Positions 8,991 through 18,064 of a stretch of 64,000 bases of DNA are shown here, piece after piece. Position 1 is the first letter of the stretch. Each line of letters begins with the position of its first letter. The notes beneath the pieces were generated by a model. It ran no database searches and was not told where the DNA came from. It saw nothing but the letters and a program-made list of their open reading frames with translations. The position numbers were made by a program, and so were the translations under genes. Source of the DNA: DATAEG01 sp051001975 (GTDB lineage Bacteria; Actinomycetota; Actinomycetes; Mycobacteriales; Jatrophihabitantaceae); contig JBPCMU010000065.1 of assembly GCA_051001975.1 (NCBI GenBank), positions 1 to 64,000 on the forward strand, in the 5' to 3' direction.

Positions 8991-9196
8991 TGAAGAAGCG
9001 CCACAAGATGCGGGTGGTCGCCGGGCTCGAAGCGCGCGGCATGTTCATGCTCCGCGACGCGGTGGACACCATCGCCGCCGCGCTCAAGGTGACCCGCTAC
9101 ACGATCTACAACTACCTCAACGAGATCGCAGCTGATCGGGGAGCAGCCCCGGTCCGGGCGGCGACCCGCTCACGCACACGCCAGCAGGATCACTAG
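8990..9196 (+). CDS. YheO-like regulator, detached HTH_22 part
   Basis: 68 residues carrying the DNA-binding half of a YheO-type regulator: ARGMFMLRDAVDTIAAAL, then VTRYTIYNYLNEI, the recognition helix region. Its ATG overlaps the TGA of the PAS frame (TGATG at 8988-8992), so ribosomes finishing the sensor part could restart here and make the DNA-binding part as a separate peptide. The same frame also encodes family-like residues upstream of the ATG (AIPVEL), which favours a recent frameshift in a once single gene. Confidence 0.65.
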   Translation: MKKRHKMRVVAGLEARGMFMLRDAVDTIAAALKVTRYTIYNYLNEIAADRGAAPVRAATRSRTRQQDH

Positions 9197-9270
9197 CGGC
9201 GCGAGTCCGCACTCGGTGTTCAGGGTCGAGCACCGGAGCCAACTTCGCCCACCACGAGGAAGGATCGACG

Positions 9271-10743
9271 ATGGACGGCACGACCACTACCGACACGGCA
9301 GGGCTCAACCAGGCCAATCTGAAGCGCACCATCACGCTCCCGCAAGCGCTGGGGGTGTCGTTCCACCAAATCGTCGGTGGCGGCGTCGTCTCGCTCACCG
9401 GGGTCGCGATCGCCTACACCGGCGGCGGTGTTCCGCTGGCCTTCCTGATGGCGGCAATCGCCGTCATGATCGTCTCGGTGCCGTACGCCTCCCTGGGTGC
9501 CGCGATGCCGGTCACCGGCGGCACCTACACCTACGGCACCCGACTGCTGCACCCCGGCCTGGGCTTCCTCAACCTTTGGTTGTTCGTCATCGCGATGGCC
9601 TCGCTGAGCTTGTACGGACTGACCGCCGGCACCTACCTGCACACGCTGAACTCGTGGTTCAACCCGACCTGGGTGGCAGTGTGTCTCATCGCGATCTTCT
9701 ACGTCGCGAACATGATGGGCGCCTCGTTCTCGGCGCGGCTCGGGCTGCTGATCGCCGGCGTCATGCTGGTGGCCTTCGCGATCTTCATCATCACCGGCTT
9801 GGCGCACACGCACTGGAGCAGCTACCCGCCGGTCGTCCCCAACGGGCTCTACAAGTTGTTCGAGGCCTCCGCGCTGCTGACCTTCGCCACTGGCGGCGGC
9901 ACGGTCGTGGCCGAACTCGGTCATGAGATGAAGAACCCGGGCAAGACGATCCCGATCGCGACCCTCGGCGGCACCGTCTTCGCCGGCCTGCTCTACATCC
10001 TCATCGCTCTCCCGGCCGCCGGGGTGCTGCCCATTCCGGAGGTCGCCGGGCAGCCACTGTCGGTCGTGGCGAAGGTGATCATGCCGCATGGGCCGTGGGT
10101 GTTCTTCGTCCTCGGTGGCGCGGTGCTGGCCGTGATCGGCACGATGAACGCGCAGTTGCTGTGGGGTTCCAAGAGCCTGCTCGCGTCCATCGACGATGGC
10201 TGGTTCCCGAAGCAGGCCGGTGCCGTGAACAAGCGATTTGGTACACCGCACTACTTGCTGACGCTGCTGTTCATCATCGGCATCGTGCCAGCCGCCGCGC
10301 ACATCAGCATCAGCGTGATCGCCAACGCGGCTTCCGCCATCGGGCAGGTCGTGTTCGTCATCATCCTGGCTGCCTCACTGCGGATGCGATACATCCGGCC
10401 CGACCTGCACGCCGCGTCGCCGTTCAAGCTGCCGGCCAACGTGCACTGGGCGTTCACGATCGTCGGCACCGCGGTGTGCGGATACCAGACCTACTTGCTG
10501 ACCAGAGGCTTGAGCGGCTCGGTGTATGTCGCGCTGATCGTCTGGCTTGCTGTCGGCGCGCTCTGGTTCGTCATCCGCTACCCGCATGTGAAGCGGACGA
10601 TGGCCGCCCGTACCGACACGGGTGAGTTCGATCGGCCGGTAGGCGACGATCTCGCTGTCGGCCTGCCGGCGAACGCACCGGCCGTGTTCACCGACAAAGA
10701 CATCCGCTCGATCAAATCGACGGTGAAGGAGAAGCAAGCATGA
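9271..10743 (+). CDS. APC-family amino acid permease
   Basis: A 490-residue integral membrane protein of the amino acid-polyamine-organocation type, with about 12 hydrophobic segments and the family-typical N-terminal stretch near residues 30-60 (LGVSFHQIVGGGVVSLTG). It starts at ATG after a good GAGGAAGGA site. The final A of the TGA region overlaps the ATG of the downstream PLP enzyme by 4 bp. Because it is coupled to a C-S lyase, a sulfur-containing amino acid is a plausible substrate, but specificity cannot be read from the sequence. Confidence 0.92.
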   Translation: MDGTTTTDTAGLNQANLKRTITLPQALGVSFHQIVGGGVVSLTGVAIAYTGGGVPLAFLMAAIAVMIVSVPYASLGAAMPVTGGTYTYGTRLLHPGLGFLNLWLFVIAMASLSLYGLTAGTYLHTLNSWFNPTWVAVCLIAIFYVANMMGASFSARLGLLIAGVMLVAFAIFIITGLAHTHWSSYPPVVPNGLYKLFEASALLTFATGGGTVVAELGHEMKNPGKTIPIATLGGTVFAGLLYILIALPAAGVLPIPEVAGQPLSVVAKVIMPHGPWVFFVLGGAVLAVIGTMNAQLLWGSKSLLASIDDGWFPKQAGAVNKRFGTPHYLLTLLFIIGIVPAAAHISISVIANAASAIGQVVFVIILAASLRMRYIRPDLHAASPFKLPANVHWAFTIVGTAVCGYQTYLLTRGLSGSVYVALIVWLAVGALWFVIRYPHVKRTMAARTDTGEFDRPVGDDLAVGLPANAPAVFTDKDIRSIKSTVKEKQA

Positions 10744-11906
10744 GTGAGACCTACTCGTACGACGCATTGACCCCGGACGATCTGCGTGCGCGCGGCACCG
10801 TCAAATGGAACTACTTCGACCCGGACGTGCTGGCGCTCTGGGTCGCCGAGATGGACTATCCGGCGCCTCCGGTGGTGCGCGCCGCCATCCAGGCCGCGGT
10901 GGACCGCGAGGAGTTCGGCTATCCACGGATGGAGGGCGCCACCGGACTGCCCGAGGCGACCGCCGACTGGTCGGAATCCCGTTACGGCTGGAAGATCGAT
11001 CCGAGCCGGGTGCACGTGCTCCCCGACGTGCTCAAAGGCGTGGAGCTGGCGATCGAGAGCTACTCGCCCGCCGGCTCTGCGGTCATCCTGCTCACGCCTG
11101 CGTACATGCCGTTCTTCGAAGTACCGAAGATCATCGAGCGACCCATCGTGGAAGTGCCGATGGCGGTCGCCGACGACCGCTTCGTCCTGGATCTCGAGGG
11201 GATCGACGCGGCGTTCGCGGCCGGCGCCGGCACGCTCATCCTGTGCCAGCCCTACAACCCGCTCGGCCGCTGTTTCACTCGCGAGGAGCTGCTCCAGTTG
11301 TCGCAGGTGGTCGCCAAGCACGGCGGCCGGGTCGCGTCGGACGAGATCCATGCCCCGCTGGTCTACGCCAACAAGCACGTGCCCTACGCGAGCATCTCCG
11401 ACGAAGCTGCGGCGCACACGATCACTCTGGTCTCCGCGTCTAAGGCGTGGAACCTGCCCGGACTGAAGTGCGCGCAGCTGATCACCAGCACTGACGTCGA
11501 CGAGGACCGCTGGCGGCAGATCTCCATGATGAAGACGCACGGCGCGTCCACGATGGGGATCGCCTCGAACCTTGCCGCCTTCCGATCAGGCGGCGAATGG
11601 CTGGACAACACCCTGGCTTACCTCGACACCAACCGCCGGCTGCTGGGGTCGTTGTTGCAGGAACACCTGCCCGGGGTCGGCTACCGCGTTCCGGAGGCGA
11701 CGTACATGGCCTGGCTGGACTTCAGTGCGCTTGATCTGCCGGATGAGCCTGCCGCGTTCTTCCTGGAGGAGGCCCGGGTCGCGATGAATCCAGGCCTGGC
11801 CTTCGGTGCGAACGGCGCCGGCTGCGCCCGGCTCAACTTCGCCACCACCACAGCAATCCTCGAACAGGCGATCACCGCTATGGGAAAGGCAGTGCAGAAC
11901 CGATGA
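10740..11906 (+). CDS. MalY/PatB-type PLP aminotransferase / C-S beta-lyase
   Basis: 388 residues, fold type I PLP enzyme of the MalY/PatB group, which cleaves cystathionine or other cysteine conjugates to pyruvate, ammonia and a thiol. Characteristic segments are the N-terminal WVAEMDYPAPP, the aromatic YNPLGRCF loop, DEIHAPLVY and the PLP-lysine K235 in SASKAWNLPGLK. It sits in a 4-bp-overlap chain: permease, lyase, AhpD-like protein. I infer uptake and breakdown of a sulfur amino acid; a plain aminotransferase role is the alternative. Confidence 0.9.
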   Translation: MSETYSYDALTPDDLRARGTVKWNYFDPDVLALWVAEMDYPAPPVVRAAIQAAVDREEFGYPRMEGATGLPEATADWSESRYGWKIDPSRVHVLPDVLKGVELAIESYSPAGSAVILLTPAYMPFFEVPKIIERPIVEVPMAVADDRFVLDLEGIDAAFAAGAGTLILCQPYNPLGRCFTREELLQLSQVVAKHGGRVASDEIHAPLVYANKHVPYASISDEAAAHTITLVSASKAWNLPGLKCAQLITSTDVDEDRWRQISMMKTHGASTMGIASNLAAFRSGGEWLDNTLAYLDTNRRLLGSLLQEHLPGVGYRVPEATYMAWLDFSALDLPDEPAAFFLEEARVAMNPGLAFGANGAGCARLNFATTTAILEQAITAMGKAVQNR

Positions 11907-12262
11907 CCGAACCGAATGCCCACGCGCACTACCACGATCCGTCCGACCGCGAGTACATCCGCGCGCTCAAGGAGCACACGCCGGGAGCGCTGGCAGCATT
12001 CGCGGCGTTCGACGATGCGGCGCTGCGTGCGCCGGATCGGGCTATCCCGCGCAAGTACACCGAGCTGATGGCGTTGGCGGTGGGCCTGACGACGCAGTGC
12101 GTGTACTGCATCGACGGGCACGTCGCCGCCGCGAAAGCGGAGGGAGCCACCCAGCAGGAGGTGGCGGAAACGGTGTTCGTGACCGCGGCGCTTCGGGCCG
12201 GCGGTGGGATGGCCCATGGGCTGATGGCGCTCAAGCTGTACGACGGTGCCGGTGCGGGCTAG
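11903..12262 (+). CDS. Carboxymuconolactone decarboxylase / AhpD-like protein
   Basis: A 119-residue helical protein of the CMD/AhpD superfamily. The redox pair is CVYC near residues 66-69 followed by IDGH, the AhpD-type active site, so a peroxidase or disulfide reductase role is more likely than decarboxylation. Its ATG overlaps the stop of the lyase gene. Coupling to a C-S lyase fits handling of reactive thiol products. A shared hairpin follows its stop. Confidence 0.88.
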   Translation: MTEPNAHAHYHDPSDREYIRALKEHTPGALAAFAAFDDAALRAPDRAIPRKYTELMALAVGLTTQCVYCIDGHVAAAKAEGATQQEVAETVFVTAALRAGGGMAHGLMALKLYDGAGAG

Positions 12263-12295
12263 CCGCTGACCGCGTGCTCCGGAGGTTCAGCGGCT
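12261..12295. terminator. Bidirectional hairpin between convergent genes
   Basis: A perfect 9-bp inverted repeat, AGCCGCTGA at 12261-12269 and TCAGCGGCT at 12287-12295, spans the stop codons of the AhpD-like gene and the convergent MarR gene, separated by only 17 nt. No T-tract follows, as is common in high-GC actinobacteria. Confidence 0.55.
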
Positions 12296-12706
12296 GATGG
12301 GGACGTCGACACCGGTGGCGCCGACGCAGTCGACCGCCTCCTCGCGCAGCACCCGTCGTTGCGTCGGTCGGGCCTCGCGGTAACGGGCCTGCCCGGCGCC
12401 GGTGATAGCGGTCCATACCGACCGGCGGTCATCGGTGCACATCGTCCGCTCGACCAGGTCGTCGCCCTCCAACCGGGCGACCAGTCGAGACAGCGCGCTC
12501 TGGGTTAGGTGCACGCGGTCGGCAAGTTCGTGCATCCGCATGGTGCCGTCCTTCGCGGCCTGCAGCTGCTGCAGGACCTCGAAGTCGCTCACCGAGATCT
12601 GATGCGCATTCTGCAGCTCACGCTCGAGCATGCACCAGACCGAGTGGTAGCGGCCCATGAGGTCGTGCCATGACTCGGCAAGACGATCGTCGCTGCTCCT
12701 GGACAC
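12287..12706 (-). CDS. MarR-family transcriptional regulator
   Basis: 139 residues with a central winged helix: RMHELADRVHLTQSALSRLV recognition region at about 56-75 and a DDRRSVWTAIT wing at about 92-102. MarR proteins repress efflux or catabolic genes and release DNA on binding aromatic or other small ligands. Here it diverges from an MFS drug-exporter-type gene with a 61-bp intergenic region that contains a palindrome, so it probably represses both itself and the exporter. The start is GTG at 12706. Confidence 0.9.
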   Translation of the reverse strand: MSRSSDDRLAESWHDLMGRYHSVWCMLERELQNAHQISVSDFEVLQQLQAAKDGTMRMHELADRVHLTQSALSRLVARLEGDDLVERTMCTDDRRSVWTAITGAGQARYREARPTQRRVLREEAVDCVGATGVDVPISR

Positions 12707-12733
12707 GTGCGCAGGCTATCACATGCACGTCGA

Positions 12734-12751
12734 TATTGTGTCAACACATAA
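12734..12751. promoter_or_regulatory. Probable MarR operator
   Basis: An AT-rich near-palindrome, TATTGTGT-CA-ACACATAA, lies midway between the divergent MarR and MFS genes in otherwise GC-rich DNA. Size and symmetry fit a MarR dimer site. A second TGCA-rich dyad lies beside it (12760-12778) and overlaps the annotated MFS start. Confidence 0.5.
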
Positions 12752-12767
12752 TTTGCTTGCGCATTAG

Positions 12768-14351
12768 ATGCATGTGCATAGACTCTCGGGCACGGCTTCT
12801 TCAACTTCGACCCGACGGCGACCCGACTCGGTCTCCCCCTCCACTCCAATCCGCAGGGCGTCGAGCGCGCCGGTGCACGTCGGTAGCTCGACGCCTTGGA
12901 CCGCCGCTGTCTGGGGATTGCTCATCGTCCTCTGCGGGGCGCTGTTCCTCGACGGCCTCGACATCTCGATGGTCGGGGTGGCGTTGCCATCGATCGGCGC
13001 CGACCTGCACCTCTCGGCAGGTTCCCTGCAGTGGATCGTGAGCGGCTACGTGCTCGGCTACGGAGGGCTGCTGTTGCTCGGCGGGCGGACCGCCGACCTG
13101 CTCGGCCGGCGCCCGGTCTTCCTCATCGCGGTGGCGGTATTCGGCACGGCCTCGCTGGTGAGTGCGGCGCTGAGTGATCCGACCGCGCTCATCGCGTTGC
13201 GCTTCATCAAGGGCGCTGCGGCGGCATTTACTGTCCCGGCCGGGCTGTCCATCATCACCACAACCTTCGCGGAAGGCCCCGCCCGCAGCCGAGCGCTGAG
13301 CATCTACACCGTCTGCGGTGCCAGCGGCTTCTCCCTCGGCCTGGTGTTCGGCGGCGTGCTCACCGAACTCGGCTGGCGGGCTACATTCCTGCTGCCCGGC
13401 CCGGTCGCACTCGCGCTCCTGGTCGTCGGGCTCCGGGTCATTCCTCGCGCGGCTCGCCAACGAGTCACGTTCGCGCACTTCGACATCGCCGGCGCACTGA
13501 CCAGCACCGCGGCGCTGCTAGTACTGGTGTACGCGGTCGTCTCCGCACCGCGGCGAGGATGGGCGTCGCCGTCAACTATCGGCCTGCTCGCGGCGAGTGT
13601 GATCTCGGCAGTGCTGTTCGTGCTCATCGAGCGCAGGCACCCACGTCCACTGGTTCGACTGGGCATCCTGCGCTCGGCCACGCTGGTGCACGCGAATCTC
13701 GCCGGTGCGGTGATGTTCGGTGGCTACGTCTCCTTCCAGTTCATCGTCACCCTCTACCTGCAGAACTCGCTCGACTGGTCGCCGATCGCTATGGCAATGG
13801 GGTTCCTGCCAGCCGGCCTGCTCGTGGTGGCCAGTGCGACGCGGATGGACTCCGTCCTCGAGCGGGTCGACACCGCGAAGCTGATCCTGTTCGGCCTGCT
13901 CGCGTTCGTAGCGGGTTACGCCTTGTTCCTGCGAGTAGGCCCGGGCATGTCCTATGTCAACTTCCTGTTGCCCACGATGCTGCTGCTCGGACTCGGGTTC
14001 GCATTGTGCTTCCCGGCCGTGAACTCTCAGGCGACGGCTGGGGTGGCCGACGACGAGCAGGGGCTGGCGTCCGGCTTGGTGAACACCAGCATCCAGATCG
14101 GGCGAGCCGTGGTGCTGGCCGTCATCACTGCGGTGATCGGCACCGGGACGGCGGCGCCGGGGCAGCCACTGCCAAACATGAGTACTGCGATCGCCGTCGT
14201 GGTTGGAGTGTCGTCGGTCGGCGTGGTGCTGACCGTGGCGCGGTTGGCGTCCCAACGCCGATCGGCCCGCCGGACGACGCCCGAGCGCGTCGTCGGGGTG
14301 CCGGCACCGAGCGTGGAGCCGGAACTGGTCGGCTGCGCCGAGACCGTCTGA
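12768..14351 (+). CDS. MFS multidrug efflux transporter (EmrB/QacA type)
   Basis: A membrane protein of up to 527 residues resembling 14-helix DHA2-family proton antiporters. Visible motifs are LDGLDISMVGVALPSIGADL in helix 1, the GGRTADLLGRRPVF motif A loop and the GxxxGPxxGG-like FSLGLVFGGVL segment. The first roughly 40 residues are not family-like, so translation may begin further in, for example at a GTG near 12872. The divergent MarR gene and operator suggest ligand-induced expression. A strong hairpin follows the stop. Confidence 0.88.
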   Translation: MHVHRLSGTASSTSTRRRPDSVSPSTPIRRASSAPVHVGSSTPWTAAVWGLLIVLCGALFLDGLDISMVGVALPSIGADLHLSAGSLQWIVSGYVLGYGGLLLLGGRTADLLGRRPVFLIAVAVFGTASLVSAALSDPTALIALRFIKGAAAAFTVPAGLSIITTTFAEGPARSRALSIYTVCGASGFSLGLVFGGVLTELGWRATFLLPGPVALALLVVGLRVIPRAARQRVTFAHFDIAGALTSTAALLVLVYAVVSAPRRGWASPSTIGLLAASVISAVLFVLIERRHPRPLVRLGILRSATLVHANLAGAVMFGGYVSFQFIVTLYLQNSLDWSPIAMAMGFLPAGLLVVASATRMDSVLERVDTAKLILFGLLAFVAGYALFLRVGPGMSYVNFLLPTMLLLGLGFALCFPAVNSQATAGVADDEQGLASGLVNTSIQIGRAVVLAVITAVIGTGTAAPGQPLPNMSTAIAVVVGVSSVGVVLTVARLASQRRSARRTTPERVVGVPAPSVEPELVGCAETV

Positions 14352-14357
14352 GCGGGT

Positions 14358-14403
14358 GGCCACTACGGCATGCGGCGCGCCACCCGCGCCGCATGCCGTG
14401 GCC
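14358..14403 (+). terminator. Strong hairpin after the MFS gene
   Basis: A 14-bp perfect stem (14366-14379 with 14385-14398, loop CCACC) is extended by GGCCA 14358-14362 pairing with TGGCC 14399-14403 across a 3-nt bulge. It begins 7 bp after the MFS stop and precedes dnaG. It has no T-run, as in many high-GC terminators. Confidence 0.6.
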
Positions 14404-14496
14404 ATTGGTGGCGCGGCCGAGCCTCGACGGCAGCAAGGGAATCGGCACAGTCGGACGCCGGCCGGATTGTCTTGGCCGACGCATAGACTTGCGCAC

Positions 14497-16359
14497 GTGG
14501 CGGGCCGGATCAAGGACGAGGACATCGCACTGGTCCGCGAGAAGTCTCCGATCGCCGACATCATCGGCGAGCAGGTTGCGCTACGGAACGCCGGCGGCGG
14601 TAATATGAAGGGGATCTGCCCGTTCCACGAGGAGAAGTCGCCGTCGCTATCGGTGTCGCCTGCGCGTAATTTGTTCCACTGTTTCGGCTGCGGGGCCGGC
14701 GGTGATGTGATCCGGTTCGTCGAGCGGATGGACCACCTCTCGTTCACCGAGGCCGTCGAGGCGCTCGCGCAACGAGCCAACGTGCAGCTTCGCTACGTCG
14801 AGGGCGGCACCGCCCCGATGCGCAACCAGGGCCAGCGGGCTCGGCTGCTGGCCGCGCACAAGGCGGCGGCGGAGTTCTATGCCGAGCAACTACGCACTCC
14901 CGAAGCGAAGCCGGGGCGGGAGTTCCTCGCCGAACGAGGATTCGATGAGGCCGCCGCCGCCACCTACGGTTGCGGCTACGCGCCGAGTGGCTGGGAGGCG
15001 CTGACCAAGCACCTGCTCGGCAAGGGCTTCACCCAGAGCGAGTTGACCGTCGGTGGGCTGTCCCGGCAGTCCAGCCGAGGCACCCTGATCGACCGGTTCC
15101 ACCGCCGCTTGCTGTGGCCGATCCGCGACGTCGCTGGAGACGTCGTCGGGTTCGGCGCGCGTCGCCTGTTCGATGACGACCCGGTCGAGGCCAAGTACCT
15201 GAACACCCCGGAGACTCCGCTCTACAAGAAGAGCCAGTTGTTGTACGGCATCGACATCGCAAAGAAGGAGATCGCCCGCAAGCATCAGGCCGTCATCGTC
15301 GAGGGCTACACCGACGTGATGGCCTGCCATCTCGCCGGCGTGCCCACCGCGGTGGCCACCTGCGGCACCGCCTTCGGGGTCGAGCACGTGGCGGTACTGC
15401 GCCGGTTGCTGATGGACTCCGACACCTTCCGCGGCGAGGTGGTCTTCACCTTCGACGGTGACGCGGCCGGTATGAAGGCAGCCGAGCGCGCCTTCGCTGA
15501 TGACCAGAAGTTCGTAACCCAGACCTTCGTGGCCGTCGAGCCCAGCGGCAAGGACCCGTGTGAGCTGCGTCAGGCGTCCGGCGACGTCGCGGTGCGAGAC
15601 CTCGTCGCGCGACGGATCGCCCTGGTCGAGTTCATGTTGCGCACCATCACCGGTCGCCACGACCTGGAGAGCGCGGAGGGTCGGGTCGCTGCGTTGGACG
15701 CCGGCATCCCACTCGTCGCCCAGATCAAGGATCAGGCGCTGCGTGATGAGTACGCGCGCAGGTTGGCCGGCCTGATCGGAGTGGACGATCCGATGCGCAT
15801 CGTCGCTCGGGTGCGCGGCATGGTCCGCTCCGGGGGGAGGGCGGAGGCCCAGCAGCCGCAGCAGAGAAGGCCAGCGCAAGACGTCGACCCTGCGGTGGTG
15901 CTGCTCGAGCGCGAAGTGCTGAAGGTCGCCCTGCAATTGCCGGCGGTGGCCGGACCGTCGTTCGATGCGCTGGATCCGGAGGACTTCCGACAGCCGATTA
16001 ACAGGACGATCCGCGAGGCGATCGGCAAGGCGGGTGGCGCCGCGACGGCCGCCGCCGGGGTCCAGTGGATCGAATCGGTGCGAGAGAACCTGCCGGACGA
16101 GGAGACCCGTTCGGAGGTCGGCGGGCTGGCCGTCGAACCGCTGCGGTCCGGTGACAGCGCGCAGGAGCGGTACGCCGACGCGGTGCTGGCCCGCCTGCAG
16201 GAGATGGCGGTGAGCCGGCACGTCGCCCAGCTCAAGTCACGGCTGCAGCGGCTCAACCCGCTGGAGAACGCCGAGGAGTACGGCCGACTGTTCACAGAAC
16301 TGGTGGCCTCGGAAAGCCAGCGGCGAGTGCTGCGCGAGCGGGCCATCGGAGGCCTGTGA
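14497..16359 (+). CDS. dnaG: DNA primase
   Basis: Makes RNA primers at the replication fork. 620 residues from the GTG at 14497 (AGRIKDEDIALVREKSPI follows, the usual N-terminus); the open frame runs upstream to 14356 but that part is not conserved. The CHC2 zinc module has C41, H44, C62 and C65. The TOPRIM catalytic centre includes E269 in EGYTDVM and the FDGDAAG acidic motif at about residue 320. The C-terminal third would bind the DnaB helicase. The stop overlaps the start of the next gene (TGATG). Confidence 0.97.
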   Translation: MAGRIKDEDIALVREKSPIADIIGEQVALRNAGGGNMKGICPFHEEKSPSLSVSPARNLFHCFGCGAGGDVIRFVERMDHLSFTEAVEALAQRANVQLRYVEGGTAPMRNQGQRARLLAAHKAAAEFYAEQLRTPEAKPGREFLAERGFDEAAAATYGCGYAPSGWEALTKHLLGKGFTQSELTVGGLSRQSSRGTLIDRFHRRLLWPIRDVAGDVVGFGARRLFDDDPVEAKYLNTPETPLYKKSQLLYGIDIAKKEIARKHQAVIVEGYTDVMACHLAGVPTAVATCGTAFGVEHVAVLRRLLMDSDTFRGEVVFTFDGDAAGMKAAERAFADDQKFVTQTFVAVEPSGKDPCELRQASGDVAVRDLVARRIALVEFMLRTITGRHDLESAEGRVAALDAGIPLVAQIKDQALRDEYARRLAGLIGVDDPMRIVARVRGMVRSGGRAEAQQPQQRRPAQDVDPAVVLLEREVLKVALQLPAVAGPSFDALDPEDFRQPINRTIREAIGKAGGAATAAAGVQWIESVRENLPDEETRSEVGGLAVEPLRSGDSAQERYADAVLARLQEMAVSRHVAQLKSRLQRLNPLENAEEYGRLFTELVASESQRRVLRERAIGGL

Positions 16360-16871
16360 TGGCGTTGCTCGGCAAGCGTCCACCAGCCGAGGCGCGCAAG
16401 CTGCTCGACCGCAGCGAACACATCGTCACCTGGGCGGACACAAGCGGGGGAGTTCCGCTCATCGTCACCAACCTCGGTCTCTGGTGGCCGGAGGATACCG
16501 GTCCGCGGCGCATCAGCTGGGCGCTGGTCGACAAGGCGGTCTGGTCGGAGGACACCCTCACCGTCACCGAGGCGGAGGTGCAAGACGACCTGCTGCTGGT
16601 GGAGCAAGTGCCGAAATCGGTGACCCTCGCGCAGCCCCGTACCGTGCCGCCGGCGGTTCGCAAGCGCGTCGAGTTCACCGTCGCGCAACGGCACGAGGTA
16701 CTGGTCTCGGGCCGGCCGGTGCGCATCGTGGCCCGCCGGGTGCCCGGCCAGGACGGGCTGAAGTGGTGGGCGCGGTTGCCCGACGACCTTCCCGATGGAC
16801 CAACGGTGCGTGCCGAGCTCGCGGCCGCGATCGAGCGGCTCCGAGGGGCCGAAGCCGATCCGACGCTCTGA
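16359..16871 (+). CDS. Conserved protein of unknown function coupled to dnaG
   Basis: 170 residues, no signal peptide or membrane span. It has a beta-rich look: TWADTSGGVPLIVTNLGLWW, then SWALVDKAVWSEDTLTV, which resembles a PH-like or small barrel fold, with a helical C-terminus. The ATG shares its first base with the dnaG stop, so expression is tied to primase. Similar proteins follow dnaG in several actinobacteria, to my knowledge without assigned function. Confidence 0.8.
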   Translation: MALLGKRPPAEARKLLDRSEHIVTWADTSGGVPLIVTNLGLWWPEDTGPRRISWALVDKAVWSEDTLTVTEAEVQDDLLLVEQVPKSVTLAQPRTVPPAVRKRVEFTVAQRHEVLVSGRPVRIVARRVPGQDGLKWWARLPDDLPDGPTVRAELAAAIERLRGAEADPTL

Positions 16872-16954
16872 CCGGCTGCTCTTAGCCCCCCGTCCCATAA
16901 GATCGGTCCGATGGACCTCGTCGCCGACTTGCCGCCGGACCCCCGGTTGCTGCC

Positions 16955-18064
16955 GTGACCAATCTGGGAGGTCCCGGACAGCAGGTGGCCGCGCCCCGGT
17001 GCTACCGGCATCCGGATCGCGAGACCTACATCTCCTGCACCCGCTGTGGCCGGGCGATCTGCCCGGACTGCATGCGTCCGGCATCGGTCGGGTTCCAGTG
17101 TCCGGAGGAAGTCAAGGAGACCGCGCGCACCGTTCGTCAGCCGCGAAGTGTGTTCGGTGGCCGGCTGCCGGGCAGTTCGGTGCCAGTCACCACGTACACA
17201 TTGATCGGCATCAACGTCGCGGTCTTCGTGGCCATGGTGGCCAGCGGGACCGGCTTCCTGAACGGGCAGCCCTCCCTGCTGTTCACGCAGTTCGCGGACG
17301 TGCCGGGGCAGCTGTTCGTGGTGCACGGAAGCACGATCACCCAGGAGGGCGGGATCGCCCACGGCGAGTGGTACCGGCTCGTCACGTCGATGTTCCTGCA
17401 CTTCGGGATCGTCCACCTCGGCCTGAACATGTACGTCCTGTACGCGATCGGGCCGGCGGTCGAGGTCGCATTGGGCCGGATCCGATACGTCGCGCTGTAC
17501 TTCATCGCCGGTCTCGGTGGGTCGGTGGGGTCGTTCCTGTTCGCCGGGCCGACGTCCGTGGGCGCCGGCGCATCCGGCGCGATCTTCGGATTGTTCGGGG
17601 CGTATTACATCCTGGCGAGGCGGATGAATGCGCAGACCGGCCCGATCGTCATCACCATCGCGCTGAACCTGGTGCTGAGCGTCAGCATCCCGCACATCGA
17701 CATCCGCGCTCATCTGGGCGGCCTGATCGCAGGGTCCGCGGTGGGCGCCGTGATGGCTTACGCGCCCCGCGCCCGGCGCACGCTGATGCAGGCGGCCGGA
17801 TCGGCGCTGGTGCTGGTGATCGTGATCGTTCTGGCATTGGTGCGCGCGCCGCAGGTTCGCGAGCGGGACCGCAACGCGAACCCTCCCTACGGAGTGCGGA
17901 TCGCCGGTGCGGCCTTAGTAGTTGGTCGCGCCGGGCTAGAACCCGCCGTGCCGGCCGTTTGTGCCGCCTGGCCGGTCGACCTGGTTGGTCAGACCGCGCA
18001 CCCGGGCGGTCAGGTCGGTGATCTGCGCCTGCAGGACCCCGGCGGTGGACTGCACGGTCTGTGA
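16955..18064 (+). CDS. Rhomboid intramembrane serine protease with N-terminal zinc finger
   Basis: Cleaves membrane proteins within the bilayer. Residues about 10-50 form a B-box-like zinc finger (CYRH, CTRCGRAICPDC, QC). The rhomboid core has the catalytic dyad S207 in GASGAIFGLFG and H253 in AHLGG, plus the HFGIVHLGLNMYVL helix. After about residue 315 the chain leaves the family pattern and runs on for some 50 residues antisense to the YtxH-like gene, overlapping it by 129 bp. That tail may result from a frameshift that removed an earlier stop; a stop in the +1 frame lies near 17916. The start is GTG at 16955. Confidence 0.9.
   Translation: MTNLGGPGQQVAAPRCYRHPDRETYISCTRCGRAICPDCMRPASVGFQCPEEVKETARTVRQPRSVFGGRLPGSSVPVTTYTLIGINVAVFVAMVASGTGFLNGQPSLLFTQFADVPGQLFVVHGSTITQEGGIAHGEWYRLVTSMFLHFGIVHLGLNMYVLYAIGPAVEVALGRIRYVALYFIAGLGGSVGSFLFAGPTSVGAGASGAIFGLFGAYYILARRMNAQTGPIVITIALNLVLSVSIPHIDIRAHLGGLIAGSAVGAVMAYAPRARRTLMQAAGSALVLVIVIVLALVRAPQVRERDRNANPPYGVRIAGAALVVGRAGLEPAVPAVCAAWPVDLVGQTAHPGGQVGDLRLQDPGGGLHGL

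Noticed and set aside
14890..16221. 443-codon minus-strand frame inside dnaG
   Set aside because: Shadow frame with no family character, fully antisense to primase.
16911..16958. 15-codon ATG frame ending in GTGA overlap with the rhomboid start
   Set aside because: No ribosome site and no amino-acid bias typical of an attenuator leader; chance cannot be excluded.
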